Positions 11,683-21,141 of a stretch of 64,000 nt of DNA are shown one piece after another. How positions within the stretch are numbered: position 1 is the first letter of the stretch; every line of letters starts with the position of its first letter. The DNA is from Psilocybe azurescens (Eukaryota; Basidiomycota; Agaricomycetes; Agaricales; Agrocybaceae). The notes beneath the pieces were generated by a model that did not search any database, was not told the origin of the DNA, and saw only the letters and a list, made by a program, of their open reading frames with translations. The position numbers and the translations under genes were made by a program. The stretch lies in contig JAJIRX010000648.1 in NCBI GenBank assembly GCA_023853785.1, forward strand, positions 124,001 through 188,000, written 5' to 3'.

Positions 11683-11895
11683 GTGGGTCAAACAACTGTC
11701 CCACTTTTGTATTATTTTGTCTATTTTATTACTCAATCAATTTTTATCCAAATCACATTATTTTGGACGTAATTATGAAGTTCACATGTTCAACTATAAC
11801 ATATATTAATTTCAGATTTTTAGTTGAAGGGTTCCCATGTTATTAGCAATTTAATACAAAAGTTGCAAAAAGTGGGACAGTTGTTTGAGCCACTG
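11683..11895 (-). repeat. Right terminal inverted repeat of the Tc1-like element
   Basis: This is the inverted partner of 5282-5495 with the same inner and outer copies of the AAACAACTGT motif. The outer end abuts TA at 11896-11897. Confidence 0.85.
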
Positions 11896-11897
11896 TA

Positions 11898-12524
11898 TAC
11901 CCTCCATATATGGCATTGAGTGCCCAACACTGCTAAGGCTCCTGGCCATTGTCTCAGAGAGGTGCACAAGAAGCCTATTGGAGAGATGCATGAGGAGCCT
12001 ATCAGAGAGATGCATGTTGTGGATCCACAGGAAGAGGAAAAGCAGCACAGAGAGGAAATCAGAGAAACTAGTAGAGGTGTCATAAGACTGGGGATGAGGC
12101 CAAGTGAGAATGTAAGATGAAATGAAATGAAAAGCAGATGAAAAGAAGATAGAAAAGAAAGCAAAATCAGCATCCATATTCCATTCAACACACAAAATTG
12201 TGCACCCAATATTTTTGAAGCTTAGTCATGTTGCCTAAAAATTACACTTGGGTCTCTTCCATATCCAATGTGTTTATACCTTGTTTACTATTACTACTAC
12301 TCCAAATTCAAATCATATTCTTTTAAAGTGTCTATCTAAATGGAAGACAATGTTCAAAACATCCAAAGTTATACAAAAAGACCAGTTATATCTACACATA
12401 CCACTTGCTATTAAATACACTCCTTTGTTTCCTTTGCCAAATAGACTCCAGTTTTCTGCACCTCAGTCAGGATTTCCTTGCAATAGGAGAAAGCTGATAT
12501 GTTGAATTTTGGCATTTCATATAT
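11898..12524. other. Non-coding stretch with a small tandem repeat
   Basis: No gene is recognised. Near 11969-12016 a 24-bp unit is repeated twice (GCCTATTGGAGAGATGCATG and a near copy). The open frames on both strands are low in complexity. Confidence 0.5.
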
Positions 12525-12830
12525 CTAAAAAGTCATGAGCAAGAAGTATTTTGAGACAGAAAGAGGCAAATATACAATATTAACAGCTAGCCCCTTTGTC
12601 AGTGTGATAACAACTCCAATCAGCCTTGTTCTGGTAGAAAGACCAGCATGATATGCATCAGGATGTTGATTGCACTTGTTAAGAACCAGGCAAGAGATTG
12701 AGAAAGCCACAGATTTGCCATCTCTGGTTGCAATACAGCATAGCATATCTGTTCCATCAAGAATACTAGAAACCAGCTTGAGCTGAACAGGATGTAGCCC
12801 ATTAGTCTATGTCAGTACAACCTTCTTCAC
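12525..12830 (-). pseudogene. Remnant of a RecQ-like DEAD-box helicase
   Basis: On the minus strand a stretch reads ..SILDGTDMLCCIATRDGKSVAF..TRTRLIGVVITLTKGLAVNIV... This matches the N-terminal ATPase part of a repetitive basidiomycete RecQ-like helicase family as I know it. ATRDGKS sits at the Walker A position, and GVVITLTKGL sits at motif Ia. Only about 90 residues remain, with no start codon and none of the downstream helicase motifs. It is a fragment, probably dispersed with transposable elements. The family assignment is from memory of consensus motifs. Confidence 0.55.
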
Positions 12831-12841
12831 AATGGTATTGA

Positions 12842-13045
12842 TTGTCTCTAAGCCTATCAGGTCCTGTCAGCAGGGTTTTGAAGCCATTATTGAGAACTCA
12901 TAAGGGTACCAGACCATTGAACAAGCAAAATATCAAATTTCAAGAGGTGAAATGGGAGGACTGCATAGAGTATCACATCAAGGATGAGCCCAAAGTGACC
13001 AATATTGATGCAATGGGGCTGGACTGCAGTTTTAAAGTCCAATGA
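12842..13045 (+). other. Short open frame of unknown identity upstream of the FunK1 remnant
   Basis: A 67-codon frame (..RVLKPLLRTHKGTRPLN..KDEPKVTNIDAMGLDCSF..) has a coding-like composition but no motif I recognise. It lies directly before the kinase remnant and could be part of its 5' region or a fragment of another element. Confidence 0.25.
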
Positions 13046-13159
13046 TTATGTAAAGATTTTCTGACACAGATCAGAGGGTGCAGTAATAAACAGACTTCAT
13101 ATATCATGACCTGTAGAGTACATAATATATATTGAAGTATATCTAGGAGAGACTACTCC

Positions 13160-14442
13160 AAAGTGCACTCTTCCAAGTTATACAATGTCACAAGCCTATG
13201 CATTGTTCAGCAAACCTTGCAAGGGTGTGGAACAATGTGTTGGGATGCCGTTGAATTGGAAGCTCCTGAGAACATTGTCCTCATCAAGGATTTCTGGAGA
13301 TCCACTGGACATTTTCTGGAGTGGAAATTACTGATGGAAACCTGTCGAATAGATGGTGTTGGTGAAATGATTGCTTACAAGGAGAACTGCAAAAACATTA
13401 TTCTGTGCTTCAGGAATTATGTTTGCAAGGGCATATATGTGGAAAAACCATACTCACTTGATTGTATATTCTCTCAAATTGTTCTGAAACCATATAGGTG
13501 ATCAATCAAGTACTTTGAAAATAAGCATCAGCTTTTATATGCTTTTGTGGTGCAATAGCTGGTATGCCTATATTGTTCCTTTGCAATGTTCATGTATTTA
13601 TTTCAAGTTGATTTTGCAGATCACAAATCCCTGTAGGCAAAACAGAAAATACTGCATCAGGATGTTAGCATTGACAATATCTTACTCAGAAATAAAGATG
13701 CACCAGTTGGAAACCATGGTGTTCTTATAGATCTTGATATGGCCATCAAAGATGACTGCTCCAGCAATCTTTCTGGCTCACAGTTCTGCACAGTGAGTAG
13801 ATCATACATAAGTATGTCACATCTACCATCTTCTCTGAGTCTCTCAACACAGGGAACCAGAGCTTTTCAGTCAGTAGCTGTGCTGAAGGCTGGGTGGTGG
13901 GGTAAATATGTGCCACCTCAGGATCACCTTGATGATCTTGAATCCTTTTCTACATTCTGGCATGGATATGTCTCAAATACAATGGCCCACAATTTCTTGA
14001 ATGAATGGGAGACTTCCAATGCCAACATCTGCACTGTGACCAAACAGGGCTTCCTTATCAATCTCAGATTGGATTTATTGGGGCCATACTTTGCTGGCAA
14101 GGACAAGATCTTTCATAATCTTTTCAACAAACTTGGAGAATTATGTACTGGTTATAATTTCAAGAAGACTAAAATTGCCAAAAATTATGATGCCTTTCTG
14201 CCTCTTGTAGCTGTTCATAAGGAGGCAATAGACAGAAACCACAACACTTTTCTCAAAATTGTTGATGAGGCAATACTACTGCAGGAGAAAAACCTGCAGA
14301 ATTCCAATATCCTTTACAAGTTCTGCAGATGAGCAGCAAGCCACCAGTAACTCCTACAAGGAAAAAGGCAAGGTGCAGTGATGCATCTAAGGATGACAAT
14401 GACCAAAGGCCCTTGAAGCATTCTAGATCATCAGTAGAGTAG
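13160..14442 (+). pseudogene. FunK1-type fungal protein kinase, degenerate
   Basis: Blocks characteristic of the FunK1 (Pkinase_fungal) family occur in order but in different frames. They are the N-lobe-like IVLIKDFWRS, then the catalytic-loop block LHQDVSIDNILL at about 13652-13690, then the metal-binding block GVLIDLDMAIK, then TGTRAFQSVAVL and HLDDLESF. The C-terminal tail is TPTRKKARCSDAS..RPLKHSRSSVE, ending at 14442. The HRD motif reads HQD. The C-terminal tail is out of frame with the TGA at 14330-14332 that closes the main frame, and the region between 13501 and 13652 is not continuous. The glycine-rich loop was not found. FunK1 genes are multicopy in Agaricomycetes and often lie near transposons. 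This copy is probably a pseudogene. Confidence 0.72.
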
Positions 14443-14937
14443 GCCTTCCTTGTAGATAGAATCTTTCACCAAATCTTGTAAATCTTTGCTTAATAAATGT
14501 ACATGAAATTGCTTATTATTGTTAACATTCACGCAATTAAAGTTAAACTCCTGAATTGCAAAGAAAGTTATAAAATGGACAGCAAGAACATTTATTGTAC
14601 ACACAATGATTTTTCCATCAACCAGTTTCTCAGAGAATGTTCCCTTTACAATGACAATTCTGTTGAATGGAAAGAGTGAAAACAACTTATTGGTGAGGCA
14701 CAAAGGTCACAATCCTGCATAGCTGAGAGCTCCTTGTATGAGCCACTCTGTTGCATCAACCAAGAAGTCTTTGACTATTTTGATGAGTGGCAGGACTTGC
14801 ATCCACACTGAGTCAAGGATACTCACAATAATCCTATGGACTATAAAGAAAAACTGACTTCTTCTACTTCATTGGATTCTCCCAGCTGCAGCTCCCCCAC
14901 ATACTGATATTACACTGTAACATATGATATGATATTT
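14443..14937. other. Non-coding spacer between the kinase remnant and the foldback
   Basis: AT-rich, no gene seen. A CACTGTAACATATGATATGA motif at about 14922-14942 resembles motifs inside the adjacent inverted repeat (near 15172). Confidence 0.5.
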
Positions 14938-16440
14938 GCCAAGCAGACCATTACTCACTGCGGCACAGATGGGTGGGGAGTTCAATCTGTTGAAGCTTTT
15001 ACCCTCTTAGATGGCTCTGGGCCATCATCGTTGTCAGAATGATTGCCCTTCCTTTTGTTCTTGGAACGCCCCCACACAACACTCTGTAGACTTGGAGACC
15101 AGATGGTATGAAATTTTCTTGGATTTGATGTGTTGGGTAGGCTGTGGGGAACCAGCTAGATATGTACCATTGTAACATATGATATGATAGAAAGTACAGT
15201 TACAGTGTGGCATTTCATATGGGTTCAGTGGTTTCTCTGAACCAGTGAATGTTTCCCTTCTATTTTGGGCAGCCTACACTGTACCATATCATATGGTACA
15301 GTAAATCTGCTCAATAGCTCATACCCAGGCATTTTTGCAGGCTGTCTGGCACACATTCTGTGGCCCCAGGGTGTCTACAGGAAACTGATAAAGCCTTAAT
15401 TTTGCAATAAATTGACAAGTATTGGTGCACACACCATAATAAGTTATAAATGAGCAACTGGGAAAGAACTGGACTGTAAATGCAATTTAAACAAGTCCAG
15501 AATCATGCAAATCAGACAGGATTTGAGGGAGATATAGTGGTTGTAATGATCTGATTTGGGGTATTTGGCCCCAGGGCAAGGTAGGAATGAGTGTCAACCC
15601 GGTCCCAGTTCTGGGTGTAAAGCATATAAAAAAATCTGGACAAAATTCCAATAAAAATGAGCCTAGAAACAGCCAAAACAAACACAATTTGCCAAATGAT
15701 ATATGTGGATTATAAATTTCTATTTTTTGCTGTATTTAGCCTCAGACCAGGACCAGGACCAGGACCAGGACTGGGACTGGGACTGGGAAACACAGGCTAC
15801 TGCATAACACAAAAATAGGCACAGAAATCTGATTCAAAAACCTATAATCATTAAAAACAGATAAGATTTGAGGAGTATACATAGACTGCAACATTGTGTT
15901 TCAGAATTTTTGCTACATTTAATATTGTACTGGACACAGACATGTAAATAAAATTTGGCACAAGTAATGTAGCATAACATAGGCTCTATCATTGAAAAAA
16001 GCTGAGACCAGGCCTGGGAATTTTTGAAATGGGGTGGGAATATGTCTGGAAACATGAATTATCATTGAGAATAGTGCATACTGGGCCTGGGAATTTTTGA
16101 AATGGGGTTGGAATACTATGTCTGGAAAAATGAATTATCATTGAAAAAGTGTAGACCAGGCTTAGGAATTTTTGAAATAGAGCAGAAATATGTCCAGACA
16201 AATGCCAGACATGATAAAATGGGTCAGAAACATACATTATCATTGAAAAAGCTCAGACCAGGTCTGGGATTTTTGAAATAGGCTGGAAATATGTCTGAAC
16301 AGATACCAAACATGGAATTATGAGTTGAGTAGGTATGGAAATGTACAAAATGGTTTGTAAAATACCCTAGAAACATGGATTATCATTGACAAAGACTCAT
16401 ACTGGGTGTGGCAAGAGGTTAAATAGCCTGTAAACATGTC
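14938..16440 (+). repeat. Left arm of the giant inverted repeat
   Basis: Complementary to 17440-19035 plus 20684-20787. This arm contains the intact (empty) version of the site where the LTR element sits in the other arm (..CAGAATGATTGCCC.. near 15036). It also contains a 23-bp near-palindrome around CTGTACCATATCATATGGT (15285-15310) and a hexameric CCAGGA/CTGGGA minisatellite at about 15743-15788. Confidence 0.85.
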
Positions 16441-17439
16441 TGATCAAGTCAATATGGACTAAGCCTCAAAAACATGTATAATTGGTGTAAAGTTGCTTTG
16501 ATTGGGTGCAGAAATATGGAAAATATTCCACAATCATGTTCTGGTATATGTATAATCAATGATAAGACTCAGCTAATGTGCTGAAATGTAGAACACAGTC
16601 TAATAATCTTTTGTACACCCATTCCCCTTTTAACTGCTCTGCCCTGTACTCTGTCTTATCACAATCTCTACACCTGGTCAGGGCTTGAAAGGGTACAGGT
16701 TGTGGATGCACATGAGAGTGTAAATTTTGGTTAGCAAGTGCATAGTATTCTACTGCCTATCTTTTTCTTCTTCTATACTTTCCCCAGGCAAGGTTCCAGT
16801 TAGTGAGATGAGTTGTGTGAATGAACTGCAAGTATGGGTTGTGAATGTGTATATGTAGAGGAGCAAGCATGTGTGGCACTGCTTGTTAGTTGTCATGCAT
16901 GCCTTCCCATTGCATGGATTCTAACATTAATGTCAATCACTAAAAGGAACTGACAGACATTTCCACTGATTGTTAACATCATAGAGCAGATTGACATGGA
17001 TGCATACTTGATAAAATTATTGCTGGTTGGATACTGGTATTTAATGAAGACAAGAGTGTGGTTGCATTCAAAACAATAACTAATGCTGGTCATGAAAGTT
17101 ACAGAGCAGATTGAGAAACAAGCAAATAGCAGTCTGATTGTCACTGCTGGTTATAACTTGTGAAAGAAATTAGACAAAGAATAGAATAACCAGGGCAAAA
17201 TTAAAAAGAAGCTGCAGCTTGCAGCTTGAACTGAAATGACCAATATGTGTACAGTTAGGTTAATGAACACAGAGAAAATGAGGTATTAAGACTAATTGCA
17301 ATAGCAGTCAGATACTACAATGAATTGCACAAGAACTTCCACCCCATTTTGCTTTTTGGAATCATAATCTGTATGTCTGGGATAGTTTACATACAATTTT
17401 AAATGTTTTGATGATCACACCATGCATATTTTGTGTGTG
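16441..17439. other. Loop of the foldback, non-coding
   Basis: About 1 kb of AT-rich single-copy sequence lies between the arms. No gene or tRNA is recognised. Confidence 0.5.
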
Positions 17440-19035
17440 GTACATGTCTGATCATATTGCCAGGATATTTAACCTCTTGTCACACCCAGTATGAGTCTTT
17501 GTCAATGATAATCCATGTTTTTGAGGTATTTTACAAACCATTTTGTACATTTCCATACCTACTCAACTCATAATTCCATGTTTGGTATCTGTTCAGACAT
17601 ATTTCCAGCCCATTTCAAAAATTCCCAGATCTGGTTTGATTTTTTCAATGATAATTCATATTTCCAATCTAGTTTGCTATATCCAATATATATCTGGATA
17701 TATTCCCAGGTGTGGTCCGCATTTTTCAATAATAATTCATGTTTCTGATCTAGTTTACCATGTTCAGCATATGTCCAGGCATATTTCCAGCCTATTTCAA
17801 AAATCCCAGACCTGGTCTGAGCTTTTTCAATGATAATGTATGTTTCTGACCCATTTTATCATGTCTGGCATTTGTCTGGACATATTTCTGCTCTATTTCA
17901 AAAATTCCTAAGCCTGGTCTACACTTTTTCAATGATAATTCATTTTTCCAGACATAGTATTCCAACCCCATTTCAAAAATTCCCAGGCCCAGTATGCACT
18001 ATTCTCAATGATAATTCATGTTTCCAGACATATTCCCACCCCATTTCAAAAATTCCCAGGCCTGGTCTCAGCTTTTTTCAATGATAGAGCCTATGTTATG
18101 CTACATTACTTGTGCCAAATTTTATTTACATGTCTGTGTCCAGTACAATATTAAATGTAGCAAAAATTCTGAAACACAATGTTGCAGTCTATGTATACTC
18201 CTCAAATCTTATCTGTTTTTAATGATTATAGGTTTTTTTGAATCAGATTTCTGTGCCTATTTTTGTGTTATGCAGTAGCCTGTGTTTCCCAGTCCCAGTC
18301 CCAGTCCTGGTCCTGGTCCTGGTCCTGGTCTGAGGCTAAATACAGCAAAAAATAGAAATTTATAATCCACATATATCATTTGGCAAATTGTGTTTGTTTT
18401 GGCTGTTTCTAGGCTCATTTTTATTGGAATTTTGTCCAGATTTTTTATATGCTTTACACCCAGAACTGGGACCGGGTTGACACTCATTCCTACCTTGCCC
18501 TGGGGCCAAATACCCCAAATCAGATCATTACAACCACTATATCTCCCTCAAATCCTGTCTGATTTGCATGATTCTGGACTTGTTTAAATTGCATTTACAG
18601 TCCAGTTCTTTCCCAGTTGCTCATTTATAACTTATTATGGTGTGTGCACCAATACTTGTCAATTTATTGCAAAATTAAGGCTTTATCAGTTTCCTGTAGA
18701 CACCCTGGGGCCACAGAATGTGTGCCAGACAGCCTGCAAAAATGCCTGGGTATGAGCTATTGAGCAGATTTACTGTACCATATGATATGGTACAGTGTAG
18801 GCTGCCCAAAATAGAAGGGAAACATTCACTGGTTCAGAGAAACCACTGAACCCATATGAAATGCCACACTGTAACTGTACTTTCTATCATATCATATGTT
18901 ACAATGGTACATATCTAGCTGGTTCCCCACAGCCTACCCAACACATCAAATCCAAGAAAATTTCATACCATCTGGTCTCCAAGTCTACAGAGTGTTGTGT
19001 GGGGGTTCCAAGAACAAAAGGAAGGGCAATCATTC
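17440..19035 (-). repeat. Right arm of the giant inverted repeat (inner part)
   Basis: Inverted copy of the left arm. Relative to it, this arm contains additional tandem units around 17590-17790. The minisatellite reappears inverted at about 18287-18332. The arm is cut at 19035 by the LTR element and continues at 20684. Confidence 0.85.
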
Positions 19036-19262
19036 TGTTGAAAAGACCAAATCAATCAGATAAAAACTGTGTGATTGGGAGGTAAACGCGTAGCGTACAA
19101 TAATGTAAATACTGTACTTATATACTGTAAATACAATTTATACTAACTAAATTTACTCTATAACAGAGCATTCAGTTTATATATAAAATCTACATACTTG
19201 TGGCTGCGTATTCAGCGCATGGGATCACGGGAATTGTGCCGTTTGATTCCCATATTCCAACA
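19036..19262 (-). repeat. 3' LTR of the gag-only element
   Basis: In element orientation it runs TGTTGGAATATGGGAATC to CTTTTCAACA. A TATATAAA box is present. On the upstream side, the sequence next to it (GCGAGGGTG in element orientation) is a plausible polypurine tract. Confidence 0.88.
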
Positions 19263-19332
19263 CACCCTCGCAAACGGCAAAATGACCAGAAAATAAAACA
19301 AAAATAAAAGAAATAAATCGCACCCTCGGAAA

Positions 19333-20136
19333 CTAAAAAGCTTCATCATCATCAGAGTCATCTTCCAAAGCAAAAGCAGCATGCCCTATAGATCCAGATT
19401 TGATGGGATGGGGGCTGGAAGAATTGGTGCAGTTGGACTGATAATGACCTTTCTTACCGCATGAAAAACAAGTGATGTGGGCAATACCATGAGAGGGGGC
19501 ACCAGTAACGGCCATAGCTTCATTCTGGGGGTCCTCAGAGGCTTGTGCTTGGCGTGGGGGATATTGGTGTTGGCGCTGGTATTCATTCATGAGGCAGGTG
19601 ATAACATAGGCAAGCGTATATTCACTGTCTGGGGTGGCATCGAGCGAAATAAGAAAAGAGTTGTATGAATGGGGAAGTCCTGAAGTAATGGCAAGAATAA
19701 TGTCGTCCTCAGTGACTTTCACACCTGCTTCCTCAAGAAGAAATGCAATATGGCCGGACATGGGCAACATAGGCAGACATGACTTCACCCACGATCAAGG
19801 CGGAGACAGTGAAAACGGCGACAGAGAGAAATAATGGTGGAGCGACCACGTGATGCATGAATATCTGAGAGTGTTTTCCAGATGACAGAGGGGTCCGGGT
19901 TATGGCAGTGAGCGAGCTGGGAAGGGGTTACACGAAGAATGAGCTCTGCACGAAGTCTCAGATTGCTTGCGCATAAAATCCTTGACTTTCTTGGTCTGTT
20001 CAGTCCCCCCAGGGTGTTCTGCAGTGCCATCCACATAATCCAATAAGCCCTTGCGAGTGAGTAAGGCTTCCATGTAAATCTTCCACTCAAAATAATTCCC
20101 ATCAGTGAGTTTATCGAAGGTGGTTTCGGACGGCAT
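19333..20136 (-). pseudogene. Copia-type gag (UBN2-like) with CCHC zinc knuckle, frameshifted
   Basis: The start is the ATG at 20136, followed by the typical copia gag opening (..FDKLTDGNYFEWKIYMEALL..). Downstream blocks are DPSVIWKTLSDIHASRGRST, RFHCLRLDRG, IAFLLEEAGV, ITSGLPHSYNSFLISLDATP and the knuckle CFSCGKKGHYQSNC. An acidic tail (DDSDDDEAF) ends at 19333. The blocks fall into different frames near 19975, 19805 and 19765, so at least three single-base shifts interrupt it. Gag would form the particle that packages element RNA. As written, this copy cannot make a full-length protein, unless some shifts are sequence errors. Confidence 0.85.
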
Positions 20137-20202
20137 GATGGTGCACTAAAAATAGATTTGATGATGGCAACGATGGTAACAATAATAAAATGATGGTTCT
20201 GG

Positions 20203-20302
20203 CGGTGATTCAGCTTCCGCAAGCAATTCAGGTTCGACAGTGATTCGGCTTCCGTAAGCGATTCAGGTTCAGCGGTGATTCGGCTTCCGCAAGCAATATC
20301 GG
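20203..20302 (+). repeat. Short tandem repeats in the retroelement leader
   Basis: Roughly 2.5 units of about 36-40 bp share GTGATTCGGCTTCCG and AAGCAATTCAGGTTC blocks. They lie between the 5' LTR and the gag start. Confidence 0.75.
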
Positions 20303-20456
20303 CTCTCGGCGAGCAAGGTTACGATGACGATGACGACGATAACGTTTCGACGAAAAGGGATTTGGCCCCCAGTAGGCAAGAACGACCAACAGAAACAAAG
20401 AGAGCGCAAGCGACCGCGAGGAACTGGCAGCAGAGACAGTTAGGGTCACGTGTTTA

Positions 20457-20683
20457 TGTTGAAAAGACCAAATCAATCAGATAAAAACCGTGTGATTGGG
20501 AGGTAAACGCGTAGTGTACAATAATGTAAATACTGTACTTATATACTGTAAATACAATTTATAGTAACTAAATTTACTCTATAACGGAGAATTCAGTTTA
20601 TATATAAAATCTACATACTTGTGGCTGTGTATTCAGCGCATGGGATCACGGGAATTGTGCCATTTGATTCCCATATTCCAACA
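20457..20683 (-). repeat. 5' LTR of the gag-only element
   Basis: Direct copy of 19036-19262 with about seven substitutions. It is the upstream LTR in element orientation because gag is on the minus strand. I did not recognise a primer-binding site directly after it. Confidence 0.88.
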
Positions 20684-20787
20684 CATTCTGACAACGATGA
20701 TGGCCCAGAGCCATCTAAGAGGGTAAAAGCTTCAACAGATTGAACTCCCCACCCATCTGTGCCGCAGTGAGTAATGGTCTGCTTGGC

Positions 20788-21141
20788 GAAAGCCATGAAG
20801 CAGTCGGGCGATGTAAATACTACATTTTTCCATTTTGTTTTATACTTTCAACTTTCGCAGGGTTTCCCATGATTTCCCACTTCCACAACCTTATCCCCCT
20901 TGTGTACTCATATATCCGGATCTATTCTTACAATGATTCACGACTTGCGAAATACCGACGTTTATACCGCAATTGTTTTTATAGAACTGGGAGTAAGGTT
21001 TTTGAGGCAATTTTCGGTTTGTTTTCCAGCAGATAAATTGTGAGCTCATGAAATTAGGAATGTGCGCAAGTAAACGAGAATATGTTTGAGACTCTGAGGC
21101 TTTAATTTCGAACCGGTGGGACCATGTCATTCCCGGATACC
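20788..21141. other. Intergenic, downstream of the lipase gene
   Basis: No gene is seen. It separates the foldback end from the 3' end of the minus-strand lipase. Confidence 0.5.

Larger units (their letters stand above)
5282..11895 (-). mobile_element. Tc1/mariner-like element, split by a nested pogo-like element
   Basis: The two ends are long inverted repeats, about 214 bp at 5282-5495 and its complement at about 11683-11895. Both begin CAGTGGCTCAAACAACTGT and both are flanked by TA (5280-5281 and 11896-11897), the target-site duplication of this superfamily. Removing the nested element at 5511-10524 and one TA copy leaves about 1.6 kb, the usual length of a Tc1-like transposon. The transposase gene lies on the minus strand and is broken. 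The element is inactive on its own. Confidence 0.9.
19036..20683 (-). mobile_element. Gag-only LTR retrotransposon (TR-GAG-like), nested in the foldback
   Basis: Two 227-bp direct repeats, 19036-19262 and 20457-20683, start TG and end CA. They are flanked by a 5-bp target duplication CATTC (19031-19035 and 20684-20688). The two LTRs differ at about seven positions. The 1,194-bp interior encodes only a minus-strand gag with a CCHC knuckle, and the gag stop lies about 70 bp from the 3' LTR. There is no room for protease, integrase or reverse transcriptase. The element must depend on enzymes of a relative elsewhere. Confidence 0.92.
14938..20787. mobile_element. Giant foldback / long inverted-repeat element, interrupted by an LTR element
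   Basis: The left arm begins at 14938 (GCCAAGCAGACCATTACTCA) and runs to about 16440. Its inverted partner covers about 17440-19035 and resumes after the nested LTR element, 20684-20787, ending ..GGTCTGCTTGGC. Without the insertion the structure is about 4.2 kb with arms of about 1.5-1.7 kb and a loop of about 1 kb. Long stretches of the arms look nearly identical. The inner half of each arm is built from tandem units of roughly 60-90 bp sharing GGGAATTTTTGAAATGG and AATTATCATTGAAAAA blocks; the right arm has extra units. No transposase and no clear target-site duplication were found, so it could be a non-autonomous foldback element or a genomic inverted duplication. Confidence 0.8.

Noticed and set aside
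11820..12209. Minus-strand frames rich in Leu/Ser/Phe (129 and 114 codons)
   Set aside because: Antisense of a repeated, purine-rich stretch. No membrane-protein pattern with a start context, and two overlapping frames are equally open.
17515..18278. Open frames in the foldback arm, with identical ones in the other arm
   Set aside because: They arise from the tandem units and appear in pairs only because the arms are copies. There is no codon structure.
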